From NCBI RefSeq assembly GCF_007002745.1, contig NZ_SGNY01000004.1:372001-436000 (forward strand): a stretch of DNA of 64,000 nucleotides, in the 5' to 3' direction. Positions 52,021 to 61,256 of this stretch are shown piece after piece (position 1 is the stretch's first letter; the number at the start of each line of letters is the position of its first letter). The notes under the pieces were generated by a model that had not been told where the DNA came from, made no database searches, and worked only from the letters and a program-made list of their open reading frames with translations. The stretch comes from Martinezella rhizogenes (GTDB lineage Bacteria > Pseudomonadota > Alphaproteobacteria > Rhizobiales > Rhizobiaceae). Both the position numbers and the translations under genes were made by a program.

Positions 52021-53532
52021 TCAGTCCTCGTCACCCTGAAACACCACTTCGCGGCGGCGCATGATCGCCGGCATCGCCATCATGATGACGACGATGGCAG
52101 ACAAAGCGAGCAGGGTGGCGCTGATCGGATGGGTGACGAATGTCGAAAAACTACCCTGCGAGATCAGCAGCCCGAGGCGCATGTTCTGTTCCAGAAGCGG
52201 ACCGAGCACGAAGCCCAGCACCAGAGGTGCCGGCTCACAGCCGATCTTGCGCAGGAAGAAGCCAACGATGCCGAAGACCGCGCAGAACAGAACATCGACG
52301 ACGCTGTAGGACAGGCCATAGGCGCCGATGGCGCAGAACATCAAAATGGCGGGGCACAAAAACCGGTAGGGAATGCCGAGAAGGCGAACCCAGATGCCAA
52401 TCAGCGGCAGGTTCAGCACCAGAAGCAAAAGATTGCCGACCCACATGCTGGCGATCAGCCCCCAGAAAAGGTCTGGCCGCGACTGCATGACTTCAGGTCC
52501 CGGTGTAATGCCCTGGATCATCATCGCGCCTACCATCAGCGCCATCAGTCCATTGGCGGGAATGCCGAGCGTCAGAAGCGGAATGAAGGAGGTCTGCGCG
52601 CCGGCATTATTGGCGCTTTCCGGCCCCGCCAGCCCTTCGATTGCGCCCTTGCCAAACCGGGACGGGTCCTTGGCGATCTTGCGTTCCAGCGCATAACTCG
52701 CGAACGAACTCATGATCGCACCACCACCGGGCAGCACGCCGAGGAAAGAGCCGAGCGCGGTACCGCGCAACACGGCGGGAAAGGCCTGTTTGAAATCCTG
52801 CCGGGTCGGCATCAGCGATCCGGTCTTTGCTGCCCCTGCATCCCGCTCCACGCCCTGCTGCAGGTTGAAGAGAATTTCGCTGACGCCGAGAAGCCCGATG
52901 GCAAGCACCACGAAATCGATGCCGTCGAACAGTTCCGCCATGCCGAAGGTAAACCTTTGCTCGCCGGAAGTCGGATCTATGCCGACGAGGCTGAGCGCGA
53001 TACCGAAGGCGATCATGCCGACCGCCTTGACCGGCGATCCGCTCGACAGGAAAACGGCAAACAGCAACCCGAAGATCACCAGACTGAAATAATCGGCCGG
53101 CCCGAAGGCAAGCGCCACGGCCGAAAGCGGCTTTGCGACAACGACGATCAAGACAGTCGCCACCGTGCCGGCAAAAAACGACCCGAGCGCCGCCGTGGCC
53201 AGCGCCACACCCGCCCTGCCCTGCCGGGCCATTGCATAACCATCGATGCAGGTGACGACGGATGAGGATTCGCCCGGCAGGTTGACGAGGATCGCCGTTG
53301 TCGAGCCGCCATATTGCGCGCCATAAAAAATGCCCGCGAGCATGATCAGCGCCGCCGTATCCGGCATCGTATAGGTGATGGGCAGAAGCAGCGCGACGGT
53401 GGCGGAAGGGCCGATGCCCGGCAGGATGCCGATCATCGTGCCGAGTGTGACGCCAAGCAGGCAGTAGAAAAGGTTTACCGGCGTGACGGCCACACCGAAA
53501 CCGAGGATGATATTGGAAAGAAGATCGGTCAT
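52021..53532 (-). CDS. tctA: Tripartite tricarboxylate transporter, large permease TctA
   Basis: Membrane protein of 503 residues. Has the family repeats GTMIGILPGIGPSATVALLL and LGSFLGVLPGGGAIMSSFAS, plus the ligand loop FYGAQYGGSTTAILVNLPG. Around 11-12 membrane segments. Works with TctB and the periplasmic TctC to import carboxylates with sodium or protons. ATGA overlap with the tctB stop. Confidence 0.95.
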   Translation of the reverse strand: MTDLLSNIILGFGVAVTPVNLFYCLLGVTLGTMIGILPGIGPSATVALLLPITYTMPDTAALIMLAGIFYGAQYGGSTTAILVNLPGESSSVVTCIDGYAMARQGRAGVALATAALGSFFAGTVATVLIVVVAKPLSAVALAFGPADYFSLVIFGLLFAVFLSSGSPVKAVGMIAFGIALSLVGIDPTSGEQRFTFGMAELFDGIDFVVLAIGLLGVSEILFNLQQGVERDAGAAKTGSLMPTRQDFKQAFPAVLRGTALGSFLGVLPGGGAIMSSFASYALERKIAKDPSRFGKGAIEGLAGPESANNAGAQTSFIPLLTLGIPANGLMALMVGAMMIQGITPGPEVMQSRPDLFWGLIASMWVGNLLLLVLNLPLIGIWVRLLGIPYRFLCPAILMFCAIGAYGLSYSVVDVLFCAVFGIVGFFLRKIGCEPAPLVLGFVLGPLLEQNMRLGLLISQGSFSTFVTHPISATLLALSAIVVIMMAMPAIMRRREVVFQGDED

Positions 53533-53981
53533 GGCAGCAGCGGTATCCTCTGTCCGAGGCCGACAACGAAAATGAGGATGCAGGCAAGGATGAGCACTGC
53601 CGAAAGTAGCAGAACTTCAACCGGCCGGATCCTGCCATAGGCGATGCAGGCGAGCACGATCAGTACGAAAGCGGCGGCAATGAAGCCCAATGGCTCGATC
53701 AGCAGCGCAAAACCGACAATGCCGGCGACCGCCAGAAACGGACGCATTTTCGGCGCCACCCAGGCTTCGGACGGTGTCTTCCCCAGTAAATCCTGCAAAA
53801 GCAGCGCGATGCCGAGTGCGAACATCAAAGCCGCGATCACCGTCGGCATATAGCCGGGTCCGGGCTGGAAATTAGTGCCCATGCTCAGCGGCCGCGCGCC
53901 GTAATAAAGCCCCGCGGCGGCCACCAGAAAGAAAGCCCCGGACAGAATATTCGCCGTCAGTTTCGAGCCGTGTTCGGCCAT
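53529..53981 (-). CDS. tctB: Tripartite tricarboxylate transporter, small permease TctB
   Basis: Protein of 150 residues with four membrane segments (LSGAFFLVAAAGLYYGARPL, MPTVIAALMFALGIALLL, FLAVAGIVGFALLI, VLLLSAVLILACILIFVVGL). The GPGYMPTVIA stretch is typical of TctB. The ATG at 53981 has GGAGGGGAG upstream; a longer frame extends to 54071. Confidence 0.9.
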   Translation of the reverse strand: MAEHGSKLTANILSGAFFLVAAAGLYYGARPLSMGTNFQPGPGYMPTVIAALMFALGIALLLQDLLGKTPSEAWVAPKMRPFLAVAGIVGFALLIEPLGFIAAAFVLIVLACIAYGRIRPVEVLLLSAVLILACILIFVVGLGQRIPLLP

Positions 53982-54054
53982 GATTATCTCCCCTCCATAT
54001 TGAGAAATACGCCGCGCCTCCCGACACGGCGTATTCAGATGCCGGATTGCTGGC

Positions 54055-54723
54055 TCAGTCGGCCCAGACACATCCCTTCGAGCGCATCATTTCGTAGCGA
54101 TCCTCGATATCCATCTTGCCCTGACGGTGCAGTTCCATCATGTGGTTCTCGTGATCGTCGCGCTCCCGGCAGGCCTTGACGAGTTTCGAGATATCGCTCT
54201 CGCGAACGACGACAACGCCGTCATCATCGCCGCAGACGATATCGCCGGGGCTGATCAATTCGCCGCCCACCACGACCGGATGGTTGATGGTGCCGAGCGT
54301 GTCCTTTGAGGTGCCCTTCATGCAAAGGCCGAGTGAGAAAACCGGGAAACCGATCTCGCGCAGACCCTTTCCATCACGCACGGCGGCGCTGACCACGAAG
54401 CCGACAATGCCCTTGCCGATGCAGGCGGCAGCCAGCACATCGCCGAAGCCGCCCTGATTGGGGTTGTCACCGCCATCAATCACCAGCACGTCACCGGGCT
54501 TTGCCAGATTGATGGCCTCGAAAATCATCAGATTGTCGCCGATGTGGCATTTCGCGGTGATCGCCGGGCCACAAATTTTCAGGCCCGGCTTGATCGGCTT
54601 GATACGATAATCGAGAGCGCCGAGCTTGCCCTGCGCCTCATGAATAGTGGCGGGGCTGAACTTGCTGATCGCCTCGATATCGGCCTTGGAAGGGCGCTGG
54701 AAATTGCGGATGACATGGGCCAT
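54055..54723 (-). CDS. RraA-like aldolase/decarboxylase (HMG aldolase family), copy 2
   Basis: Protein of 222 residues, clear paralogue of the one at 44391-45065: KFSPATIHEAQGKLGALDYR, KPGDVLVIDGGDNPNQGGFG, SAAVRDGKGLREIGFPVFSL. The Arg-Asp pair is kept. Lies between the tctC and tctB genes, which is an unusual place and suggests the imported acid is its substrate or close to it. The ATG at 54723 is favoured by AAGGAACC upstream. Confidence 0.85.
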   Translation of the reverse strand: MAHVIRNFQRPSKADIEAISKFSPATIHEAQGKLGALDYRIKPIKPGLKICGPAITAKCHIGDNLMIFEAINLAKPGDVLVIDGGDNPNQGGFGDVLAAACIGKGIVGFVVSAAVRDGKGLREIGFPVFSLGLCMKGTSKDTLGTINHPVVVGGELISPGDIVCGDDDGVVVVRESDISKLVKACRERDDHENHMMELHRQGKMDIEDRYEMMRSKGCVWAD

Positions 54724-54815
54724 TGGCCTGGTTCCTTTCAACAGTGGGTCATAGCCGGGCCGCAGACCGGCCCAAGCGTTATTTGTTGGGGCGAGAAGCG
54801 GTCGGTACCGGCCGC

Positions 54816-55769
54816 TTATTTTGTCCAGGGCTTGCTTTTCCAGAGCTCGGCCAGATTGGCGTTGCCCTTCTTGAGCGCCTCGGCAAATTCGACCTGGGTC
54901 AGCGGCAGCGTGGTCAGTTCGCGCTTCTTGGCGTCGGCAAGATAATCCGGGTCCTTCAGCGCCTTCTGGAAGGCATCGACCAACTTTGCCTCCACATCCG
55001 CCGGCAGACCTTTCGGCGCTCCGAAACCGGCAAGCAGGCTGAACTGAACATCGTAGCCGGCTTCCTTGAAGGTCGGCACGTCAGGCGAGAGCGGCGAGCG
55101 CTCAGTACCTGATGTGGCCAGTACACGAAGTGCGCCAGAACGATTGTCGGCAAAAACCTCGTTGAGGTTCATGAAACCGAGCGTGACGTGGTTGCCAAGC
55201 ATGGCGAGCCTTGCCGGTCCGCCGCCATTGAAGGGCACGAAGTTCAGCTTCACGCCCGCCGCATCTTCAAACAGCAGAGCAGTGATCTGGCTCGGATGAC
55301 CGATGCCGGTCACGCCGACGACGACCGGGTTCGCCTTGGCCGCCTCGACGAATTCCCTGGCGGTCTTGATCGGCGACACCTTGTTGACCGTCAGCGCCAG
55401 ATCGCCGCCGATCTGGTTTGCGAGCGGGGTGAAGGCATCCTCCTTGTAGCTGGCATTGCCCTGCACGATCGGCGAATACATGGACGGAAAATTCAGCGCA
55501 CCGATGGTGTAGCCATCAGGCTTGGCATTGGCGATATAGGTTGCGCCGATCAGCCCGCCGGCACCTTCGCGGTTTTCCACCACGACCGATGTGCCGAGAT
55601 ATTTTTCAAGATAAGGCACCAGCGCCCGCGACTGGATATCGGTACCGCCGCCGGCGGGATAACCGATGACCAGCGTCACCGGCCGCTCCGGATATTCCGC
55701 AGCCGCCCCTCCTGCAGCAAGGATTCCCGCAGCCGCCAGCACGCCAAACAGAGATGTCTTCAAACGCAT
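54816..55769 (-). CDS. tctC: Tripartite tricarboxylate transporter binding protein TctC
   Basis: Periplasmic protein of 317 residues (Bug family). Signal peptide MRLKTSLFGVLAAAGILAAG cleaved after AAA; then EYPERPVTLVIGYPAGGGTDIQS and VVENREGAGGLIGATYIANA, the usual Bug N-terminus. Bug proteins bind carboxylates through water-mediated contacts, so the acid cannot be named. First gene of the TctCBA/DenD operon; GGAGGAAA stands before the ATG. Confidence 0.94.
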   Translation of the reverse strand: MRLKTSLFGVLAAAGILAAGGAAAEYPERPVTLVIGYPAGGGTDIQSRALVPYLEKYLGTSVVVENREGAGGLIGATYIANAKPDGYTIGALNFPSMYSPIVQGNASYKEDAFTPLANQIGGDLALTVNKVSPIKTAREFVEAAKANPVVVGVTGIGHPSQITALLFEDAAGVKLNFVPFNGGGPARLAMLGNHVTLGFMNLNEVFADNRSGALRVLATSGTERSPLSPDVPTFKEAGYDVQFSLLAGFGAPKGLPADVEAKLVDAFQKALKDPDYLADAKKRELTTLPLTQVEFAEALKKGNANLAELWKSKPWTK

Positions 55770-55863
55770 ATCTTTTCCTCCCCGATACGCTTTCACCGGG
55801 GAGGCTAGGAACAAGCCATCAACAACACAAATACCGAGTTTTCAAACTACCCATACAAATCTT

Positions 55864-56751
55864 TTATGGGTTGAAAGAAGGTTCGCGCCTTGCGACCGAC
55901 CGCAGCAGGTCCCGAAACAGCCTGAAGGTGCGCTCATCCACCTCCCTGCCCTTCAGCAGATGGATGGAGCGATAAATAACCGGATCGGTTATATGCGCGG
56001 CCTGAAGCTGGCCGGCCTCCTGCTCCTGCTGAACCGAATTCCATGACAGGATCGTCGCACCGATGCCGGCGCCTACGGCCCGTTTGATCGTATCCTGCCC
56101 GTCTATCTCCATCGTCACATTCAGCCCAATACCGGCACGGGCAGCGGCCTCGTCTATCGATGCGCGCAGCGGATTATCTCTCGGCGGCAGGATCAGATTG
56201 AGCTTAGCCGCGGCCTCAAGCGGCATCGACCGGCCGAGTGGCCTTGAGGAAACTGCAAACAAGCTTTCCTTGACGATGAGATCGTCGGCCTTCTCTTCCG
56301 CACCGACAAGCGCAACCGCCATATCCACCTTGCCGAGACGAATGAGGCGCAGCGATTCATCATTGCGTGCCTCTATCAGCCGCAGCGAAACCTTGGGCAT
56401 CGAAGCGGCAACCTCGCTGATGATGCTTGGTGCAAAGGCCGTGGCCCAGGAAGGGATGAGGCTCAGCCGGATCACCCGCTCATCCAGATAGGCCATGGCG
56501 CGAATTTCCGCCTCCGCCTGCCTTACCTTCTCGGTGATCTCGCGTGCATGGGCGAGAAGCACTTCACCCTTCTCCGTCGCCTTCACGCCACGCGCCAGCC
56601 GGTGCAGCACGGGAAAACCCACCAGCCGTTCGAGTTCCGTGATGTGGTGGCTGAGCGCCGGCTGGGCTATCCCCAACTGCCGCGCCGCAGCCGACATTGA
56701 GCCGCAATCGGCAATCGCGACCAGATATCGCAGCCTGCGCAAATCCAACAT
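55864..56751 (-). CDS. LysR-family transcriptional regulator
   Basis: Regulator of 295 residues. N-terminal winged helix LDLRRLRYLVAIADCGSMSA, ARQLGIAQPALSHHITELER, HRLARGVKATEKG; C-terminal LysR substrate domain. It is on the same strand 94 bases upstream of tctC, so it likely activates that operon in response to the acid. ATG at 56751 with GGTGGAAGCG upstream. Confidence 0.92.
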   Translation of the reverse strand: MLDLRRLRYLVAIADCGSMSAAARQLGIAQPALSHHITELERLVGFPVLHRLARGVKATEKGEVLLAHAREITEKVRQAEAEIRAMAYLDERVIRLSLIPSWATAFAPSIISEVAASMPKVSLRLIEARNDESLRLIRLGKVDMAVALVGAEEKADDLIVKESLFAVSSRPLGRSMPLEAAAKLNLILPPRDNPLRASIDEAAARAGIGLNVTMEIDGQDTIKRAVGAGIGATILSWNSVQQEQEAGQLQAAHITDPVIYRSIHLLKGREVDERTFRLFRDLLRSVARREPSFNP

Positions 56752-56949
56752 GCCCGCTTCCACCTCCCGCCGGTTCACGAGGTGATCATGACACCAAATT
56801 GCCGCCGTGACCTAGGGCAAAAAGCCCTTTTCCGCGAAAGGTGGGCAATGGGGCAAGTGATGGGGTAAGACAAGATTCTTATGACAGCCGGCTAAGGCTT
56901 TTCTCCGCTTCTTTCCCATGACACGGTCCTGGCTGCGATGGGGAGCGGG

Positions 56950-57861
56950 ATGGATCCTAAGACCGGTATTTTGCTCAAGCTGACGGCCATGCTGGCATTC
57001 ACAGTCATGTCCGCCTGTGTGAAGGGCCTGGACGGGGCGATCCCGGTGGGCGAAGTCGTTTTCTGTCGGGGATTTTTTGCCCTCATTCCCCTCTGTCTCT
57101 GGTTCATCGCATCGTCCGAGCGGATAACCATCCCGGCCCGGAAAAACATCGGCAGCCTGCTCGCGGGCAGCTCGGCCGGGCTTGGCGGCATGTTCTTCGG
57201 CTTTCTGGCGCTCGCTTATCTGCCGCTGGTGAATGTGACCGTGCTGAGCTACACGACGCCGCTTTTCACCATCATGCTGGCAGCGCTGCTCTTGCGCGAA
57301 AAGGTGCGGGTTTTCCGCTGGTCCGCCGTGCTCACCGGCTTCATCGGCGTCTTTATCACCTTATCACCCAATCTGGTCTTGGATACCGCATCAGGCCGGA
57401 TCGATGGCGTTGCAATGATCGGAACCGCACTGGCGCTGACCGGTGCGCTTTGCGCCGCCTTTTCCTCCATCGCCGTCCGTCACCTGAACAGCATCGAAAA
57501 GCCGTCACGCATCGTGCTCATCTATACGCTGACGGGAGTTGTCGCCGGCTTCACCACGATCATATTTGGATGGAAAATGCCGGATTTTCACCAGTTCCTG
57601 CTGCTCGCCGGCAGCGGTCTCGCCGGCGGCATCGGCCAGATTACCATGACGCTCAGCCTGCGGCATGCCCAGGCCTCGCTGCTGGCGCCTTTCGATTATA
57701 CGACGATGATCTGGGCGATCGCCCTCGGTTATCTCTTCATGGCCGAAGTTCCGACTGGCGCAACCATCGTCGGCGCACTGACAGTCATTGCTGCCGGACT
57801 GTTCGCCATGTGGCGCGAAAGCCGGCTGGCGAAACAACCCATCAGGGAGCCGAGAGCGTAA
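56950..57861 (+). CDS. EamA/DMT-family transporter, copy 1
   Basis: Inner-membrane protein of 303 residues, about 10 segments in two EamA halves (GILLKLTAMLAFTVMSACVK, VGEVVFCRGFFALIPLCLWF, then LPLVNVTVLSYTTPLFTIML). The second half ends SLRHAQASLLAPFDYTTMIW. Probably exports an amino acid or metabolite. The ATG at 56950 has GGGGAG; its stop lies 20 bases inside the end of the convergent paralogue. Confidence 0.9.
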   Translation: MDPKTGILLKLTAMLAFTVMSACVKGLDGAIPVGEVVFCRGFFALIPLCLWFIASSERITIPARKNIGSLLAGSSAGLGGMFFGFLALAYLPLVNVTVLSYTTPLFTIMLAALLLREKVRVFRWSAVLTGFIGVFITLSPNLVLDTASGRIDGVAMIGTALALTGALCAAFSSIAVRHLNSIEKPSRIVLIYTLTGVVAGFTTIIFGWKMPDFHQFLLLAGSGLAGGIGQITMTLSLRHAQASLLAPFDYTTMIWAIALGYLFMAEVPTGATIVGALTVIAAGLFAMWRESRLAKQPIREPRA

Positions 57862-58768
57862 GCTCATCGGTGATACGCTTTTTATGCAGCCGCCTTTCCC
57901 GCCATAACGTGAACAAACCGGCAGCAACCACGATCGACGCCCCCATAATGGTGGTGAGCGCCGGCACCTGATCCATGAAGGTGTAACCGATCAACAGCGC
58001 CCAGATCATCGTCGTATAATCGAACGGCGCCAGCAGCGACGCCTCCGCATAGCGCAAGCTGAGCGTTACCAATATCTGCGCGGTTCCGCCGATGAGACCG
58101 GTGCCGATCAGCAGTGCCCATTGCCACGCGGTCGGCATTGTCCAGCCCATGCCGATGCTCGCAAAACCGATGACGGTGGTGAGCAGGGTGAAATAGAAGA
58201 TGATCGCGCCGGTATTTTCCGTCTGCGTCAGATGCCGGATTTGGATCATCGATATTGCGGAGAAAAAAGCCGCGGCGAGCCCAAAAAGACCGCCGAGCAT
58301 GGCAACGCGGGTGCCAGAAGTGATATCCGCAACATCGAAGGAAAAATGTGGCGACAGGATCAGCACGATGCCGCAAAGCCCGAAGACCACCGCGGTCCAG
58401 CGGTACATCCTGACGACTTCCTTCAAAAGCAGCATCGCCAGAATGACCGTGAAGAGCGGTGTCGCGTAGCTGATGGCCGTAGCATCGGCGAGCGGAATAT
58501 AGGCCAGCGCCAGATAGCTGAAAACCATGCCGCCGGTGCCGGAGAAACTCCGCACCAGATGCCCGCCAATGTGGCTTGTGGCCACCTGCCTCCGGAAACC
58601 GCCCTGCGAAGCCATCCACAGACAGAGCGGCAGCATGGCCACCGCCGACCTGAAAAAGACGACCTGGCCGATGGGGATCTCGCCCTTGAGACCGCTGATA
58701 CAGGCGCCCATCAACACCAGAGCAAGTGCTGCGGAGATTTTAAGGAGAATGCCTTTGCGGGGTTCCAT
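57842..58768 (-). CDS. EamA/DMT-family transporter, copy 2
   Basis: Inner-membrane protein of 308 residues closely resembling its convergent neighbour: GILLKISAALALVLMGACIS, IGQVVFFRSAVAMLPLCLWM, SLRYAEASLLAPFDYTTMIW. The two genes are tail to tail and share 20 bases at their 3' ends. Start at 58768 with AAGGAACG upstream. Confidence 0.9.
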   Translation of the reverse strand: MEPRKGILLKISAALALVLMGACISGLKGEIPIGQVVFFRSAVAMLPLCLWMASQGGFRRQVATSHIGGHLVRSFSGTGGMVFSYLALAYIPLADATAISYATPLFTVILAMLLLKEVVRMYRWTAVVFGLCGIVLILSPHFSFDVADITSGTRVAMLGGLFGLAAAFFSAISMIQIRHLTQTENTGAIIFYFTLLTTVIGFASIGMGWTMPTAWQWALLIGTGLIGGTAQILVTLSLRYAEASLLAPFDYTTMIWALLIGYTFMDQVPALTTIMGASIVVAAGLFTLWRERRLHKKRITDELTLSAP

Positions 58769-58963
58769 GGTTCGTTCCTTCGGACGTCTTTGAACCGTTT
58801 CACCACGCAAAGGCTGGATATCAAACCTCAAAGCAGTGTCCATAGGAACTTCGTCTGACCCCATTAATGCTGCCCACATGGTAGCTATTGCTGATGGACA
58901 GGCTGCGGATTCCGCTCCGTTTGCCCGTCGCCGTGGGGATACAAAAAGACGTTGGAAACCAAT

Positions 58964-59428
58964 ATGGATCTGGAAAAGATCAAGAAACTGATCGAGTTTG
59001 TCGGCTCTTCGCGAGTGTCCGAATTGACCGTGAGCCAGGAGGGAACCACGGTCCGGATCATTCGTGAAAACAGCGCCGTTTCACTGCAATCGCCATCCCC
59101 GCAGCCCCAGCCTGTTCCGGTGGCGCAAACAGCATCCGAGACACCGCGCGCCGAAGAACAGGCGCCGGCCTCCACCGTCACCGCTCCGGTACCATCCGGC
59201 ATCGTCGCAGCGCCCTCATTCGGTCTTTTCCATCGCGCGCCAAGCCCCGGCACGCCGCCTTTCGTCGAAGCCGGCGATGAGGTCAGGCATGGACAGGAAC
59301 TCTTCATCATCGAAGCAATGAAGGTGTTCAACACCGTGAGAGCCGAGCGCAGCGGCAGGATCGCCAGATTCATTGCCAATGACGGCGAAGATGTCGAACT
59401 CGGACAGCCGGTGCTGGAGTTCGAATGA
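58964..59428 (+). CDS. accB: Biotin carboxyl carrier protein
   Basis: Protein of 154 residues. An N-terminal helix ([20 protein letters not shown]), a Pro/Ala-rich linker (about 45-80), and a biotinyl domain with the lysine in [18 protein letters not shown] near residue 118. MKV instead of MKM is allowed for biotinylation. Lies first in a six-gene operon with accC and 5-oxoprolinase-type genes, so it probably serves a separate carboxylase and not the main acetyl-CoA carboxylase. The stop overlaps the accC ATG as ATGA. Confidence 0.9.
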   Translation: MDLEKIKKLIEFVGSSRVSELTVSQEGTTVRIIRENSAVSLQSPSPQPQPVPVAQTASETPRAEEQAPASTVTAPVPSGIVAAPSFGLFHRAPSPGTPPFVEAGDEVRHGQELFIIEAMKVFNTVRAERSGRIARFIANDGEDVELGQPVLEFE

Positions 59429-60819
59429 TGAACGCGTCACTCCCAAAGGCAGCGGCCGAACAAAGAGCATTCGACAGTGTCCTTATCGCCAATCGTGGCG
59501 AGATCGCACTGCGCGTGCAACGCGCCTGCCGCGAACTCGGCCTGAAGACCGTCATGGTCTATTCGGAAGCCGATAAGGACGCAGATTATCTGAAGGCGGC
59601 CGACACCGCCATCTGCATCGGCCCCGCCTCTCCCGGCCAGAGCTATCTCAACGCGCCGGCCATATTGCTCGCAATGGAGCTGACCGGCGCTGGCGCGGTT
59701 CACCCCGGTTATGGTTTTCTATCCGAAAGAGCGTCTTTTTCGGAGGCCGTGGAGGCGGCGGGAGCGGTCTTCATCGGCCCACGCGCCGACGCCATCCGCA
59801 CCATGGGTGACAAGATCGCAGCGAAGCGGGCGATGATGGAGGCTGGCGTGCCCTGCGTTCCGGGCCCCGATTCCGCCCTGCCGGATGACATGGCCGAAGT
59901 CTCGAAAATCGCCGCCGACATCGGTTATCCCGTCATCGTCAAGGCGGCCGGCGGCGGCGGTGGGCGCGGCATGCGCGTCGTTCGAGAGGCTTCCGCCCTT
60001 CAGGATGCCGTTCTCGTCACCCGCGAGGAAGCAAGCCGTGCTTTCGGAACGCCGGAACTCTATATCGAGAAATTCCTCGAACATCCGCGTCATGTCGAAA
60101 TTCAGGTTCTCTGCGATGGCCAGGGCGGCGGCGTCTGGGTGGGGCTGCGCGACTGCTCGATGCAGCGCCGGCACCAGAAGGTCGTTGAAGAAGGCCCTGC
60201 CATCGGCATCCCGCCTGATGTGGCCGCTTTCGTCGGCAATCGCTGCGTCGAAGCCTGCCGCCAGATCGGTTATCGCGGCGTCGGTACCTTCGAGTTTCTT
60301 TATGAAAACGGTGAATTCTATTTCATCGAAATGAATACCCGCCTGCAGGTCGAACATCCGGTCACGGAAATGACGTCAGGTGTGGATCTGGTGCGCCAGC
60401 AGCTTCTCGTCGCTCTTGGCCATCCGCTCGAGATTTCGCAGGAAGACATCACCTGCGAAGGGCATTCGATCGAATGCCGCATCAATGCCGAAGACCCCTA
60501 TAATTTCATTCCCTGCCCCGGTCTGATAACGGCCCTTCACCTGCCGGGCGGCCCCGGCGTGCGGGTCGATACCCATGTGACGGCGGGTTATCGGGTTTCG
60601 CCCCACTACGATTCCCTGATCGCCAAGCTCATCGTCCACGCGCCGACGCGCGAACAGGCGATTCTGCGCATGCGCCGCGCGCTTGGCGAAATGCGCATCG
60701 AAGGCGTCTCCACCAACCTGCCGCTACATCGGGAAATATTGGACGACCCGGCCTTCTCCGAAGGCGGCACGGATATTCACTACCTCGAACATTGGCTTGC
60801 AGCGCGGAGTGCCCAGTGA
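59425..60819 (+). CDS. accC: Biotin carboxylase
   Basis: Protein of 464 residues. N-terminal [20 protein letters not shown], the ATP-grasp glycine loop [14 protein letters not shown], the [10 protein letters not shown] stretch and the catalytic [17 protein letters not shown]. Complete active site. It carboxylates the biotin on the AccB partner using bicarbonate and ATP. Overlaps both neighbours (ATGA and GTGA). Confidence 0.94.
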   Translation: MMNASLPKAAAEQRAFDSVLIANRGEIALRVQRACRELGLKTVMVYSEADKDADYLKAADTAICIGPASPGQSYLNAPAILLAMELTGAGAVHPGYGFLSERASFSEAVEAAGAVFIGPRADAIRTMGDKIAAKRAMMEAGVPCVPGPDSALPDDMAEVSKIAADIGYPVIVKAAGGGGGRGMRVVREASALQDAVLVTREEASRAFGTPELYIEKFLEHPRHVEIQVLCDGQGGGVWVGLRDCSMQRRHQKVVEEGPAIGIPPDVAAFVGNRCVEACRQIGYRGVGTFEFLYENGEFYFIEMNTRLQVEHPVTEMTSGVDLVRQQLLVALGHPLEISQEDITCEGHSIECRINAEDPYNFIPCPGLITALHLPGGPGVRVDTHVTAGYRVSPHYDSLIAKLIVHAPTREQAILRMRRALGEMRIEGVSTNLPLHREILDDPAFSEGGTDIHYLEHWLAARSAQ

Positions 60820-61256
60820 AACGACAGCCTGTTTCCATATCCCGCTACAGCAAGCCCGGCACGATTGCCGATCTTGCCGCTCACCTCGAGCGCAACAACG
60901 TCTCCGCCATCGAGATCGAGACCCCCGATGGGTCACTGAAGATCGTTGCCATGGCAGGCGGTCAGGCCTCTGCGGCACAGCAGCCCATTGAAGCGACCAA
61001 AGCGCCGGTAAAGGCGGGGGATATTCTTGCCCGTGCACCGATGGCCGGCATCTTCACAGCCGCCCATCCGCAGCGCCCAGACCGGGCGGTTCAGGCAGGA
61101 CAATCCGTAGCGAAAGGCGAGATCGTCGCATTCATCGCGGCTGGACCCGTGCTTGTTCCGGTCATCGCCGAAAAAGCCGGCACCGTCAGCGAAATCGTGG
61201 CGGAAACTGGTGTGCTTGTCGGCTATGGCTCCACCCTTCTCAAGACCGAAACATGA
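60816..61256 (+). CDS. Biotin-carrier-like protein without the biotin lysine
   Basis: Protein of 146 residues built like AccB: an N-terminal helix ([20 protein letters not shown]) then a biotinyl-type barrel starting [20 protein letters not shown]. Where AccB has EAMKM this protein has [17 protein letters not shown], so no lysine stands at the modification site. The start is GTG, overlapping the accC stop as GTGA. It may be a scaffold for the carboxylase and the PxpBC subunits. The frame is intact. Confidence 0.82.
   Translation: MKRQPVSISRYSKPGTIADLAAHLERNNVSAIEIETPDGSLKIVAMAGGQASAAQQPIEATKAPVKAGDILARAPMAGIFTAAHPQRPDRAVQAGQSVAKGEIVAFIAAGPVLVPVIAEKAGTVSEIVAETGVLVGYGSTLLKTET

Noticed and set aside
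52018-53265. Plus-strand frame of 415 codons opposite tctA
   Set aside because: Translation is rich in Gln, Arg, His and Asp without any fold; tctA on the other strand is certain.
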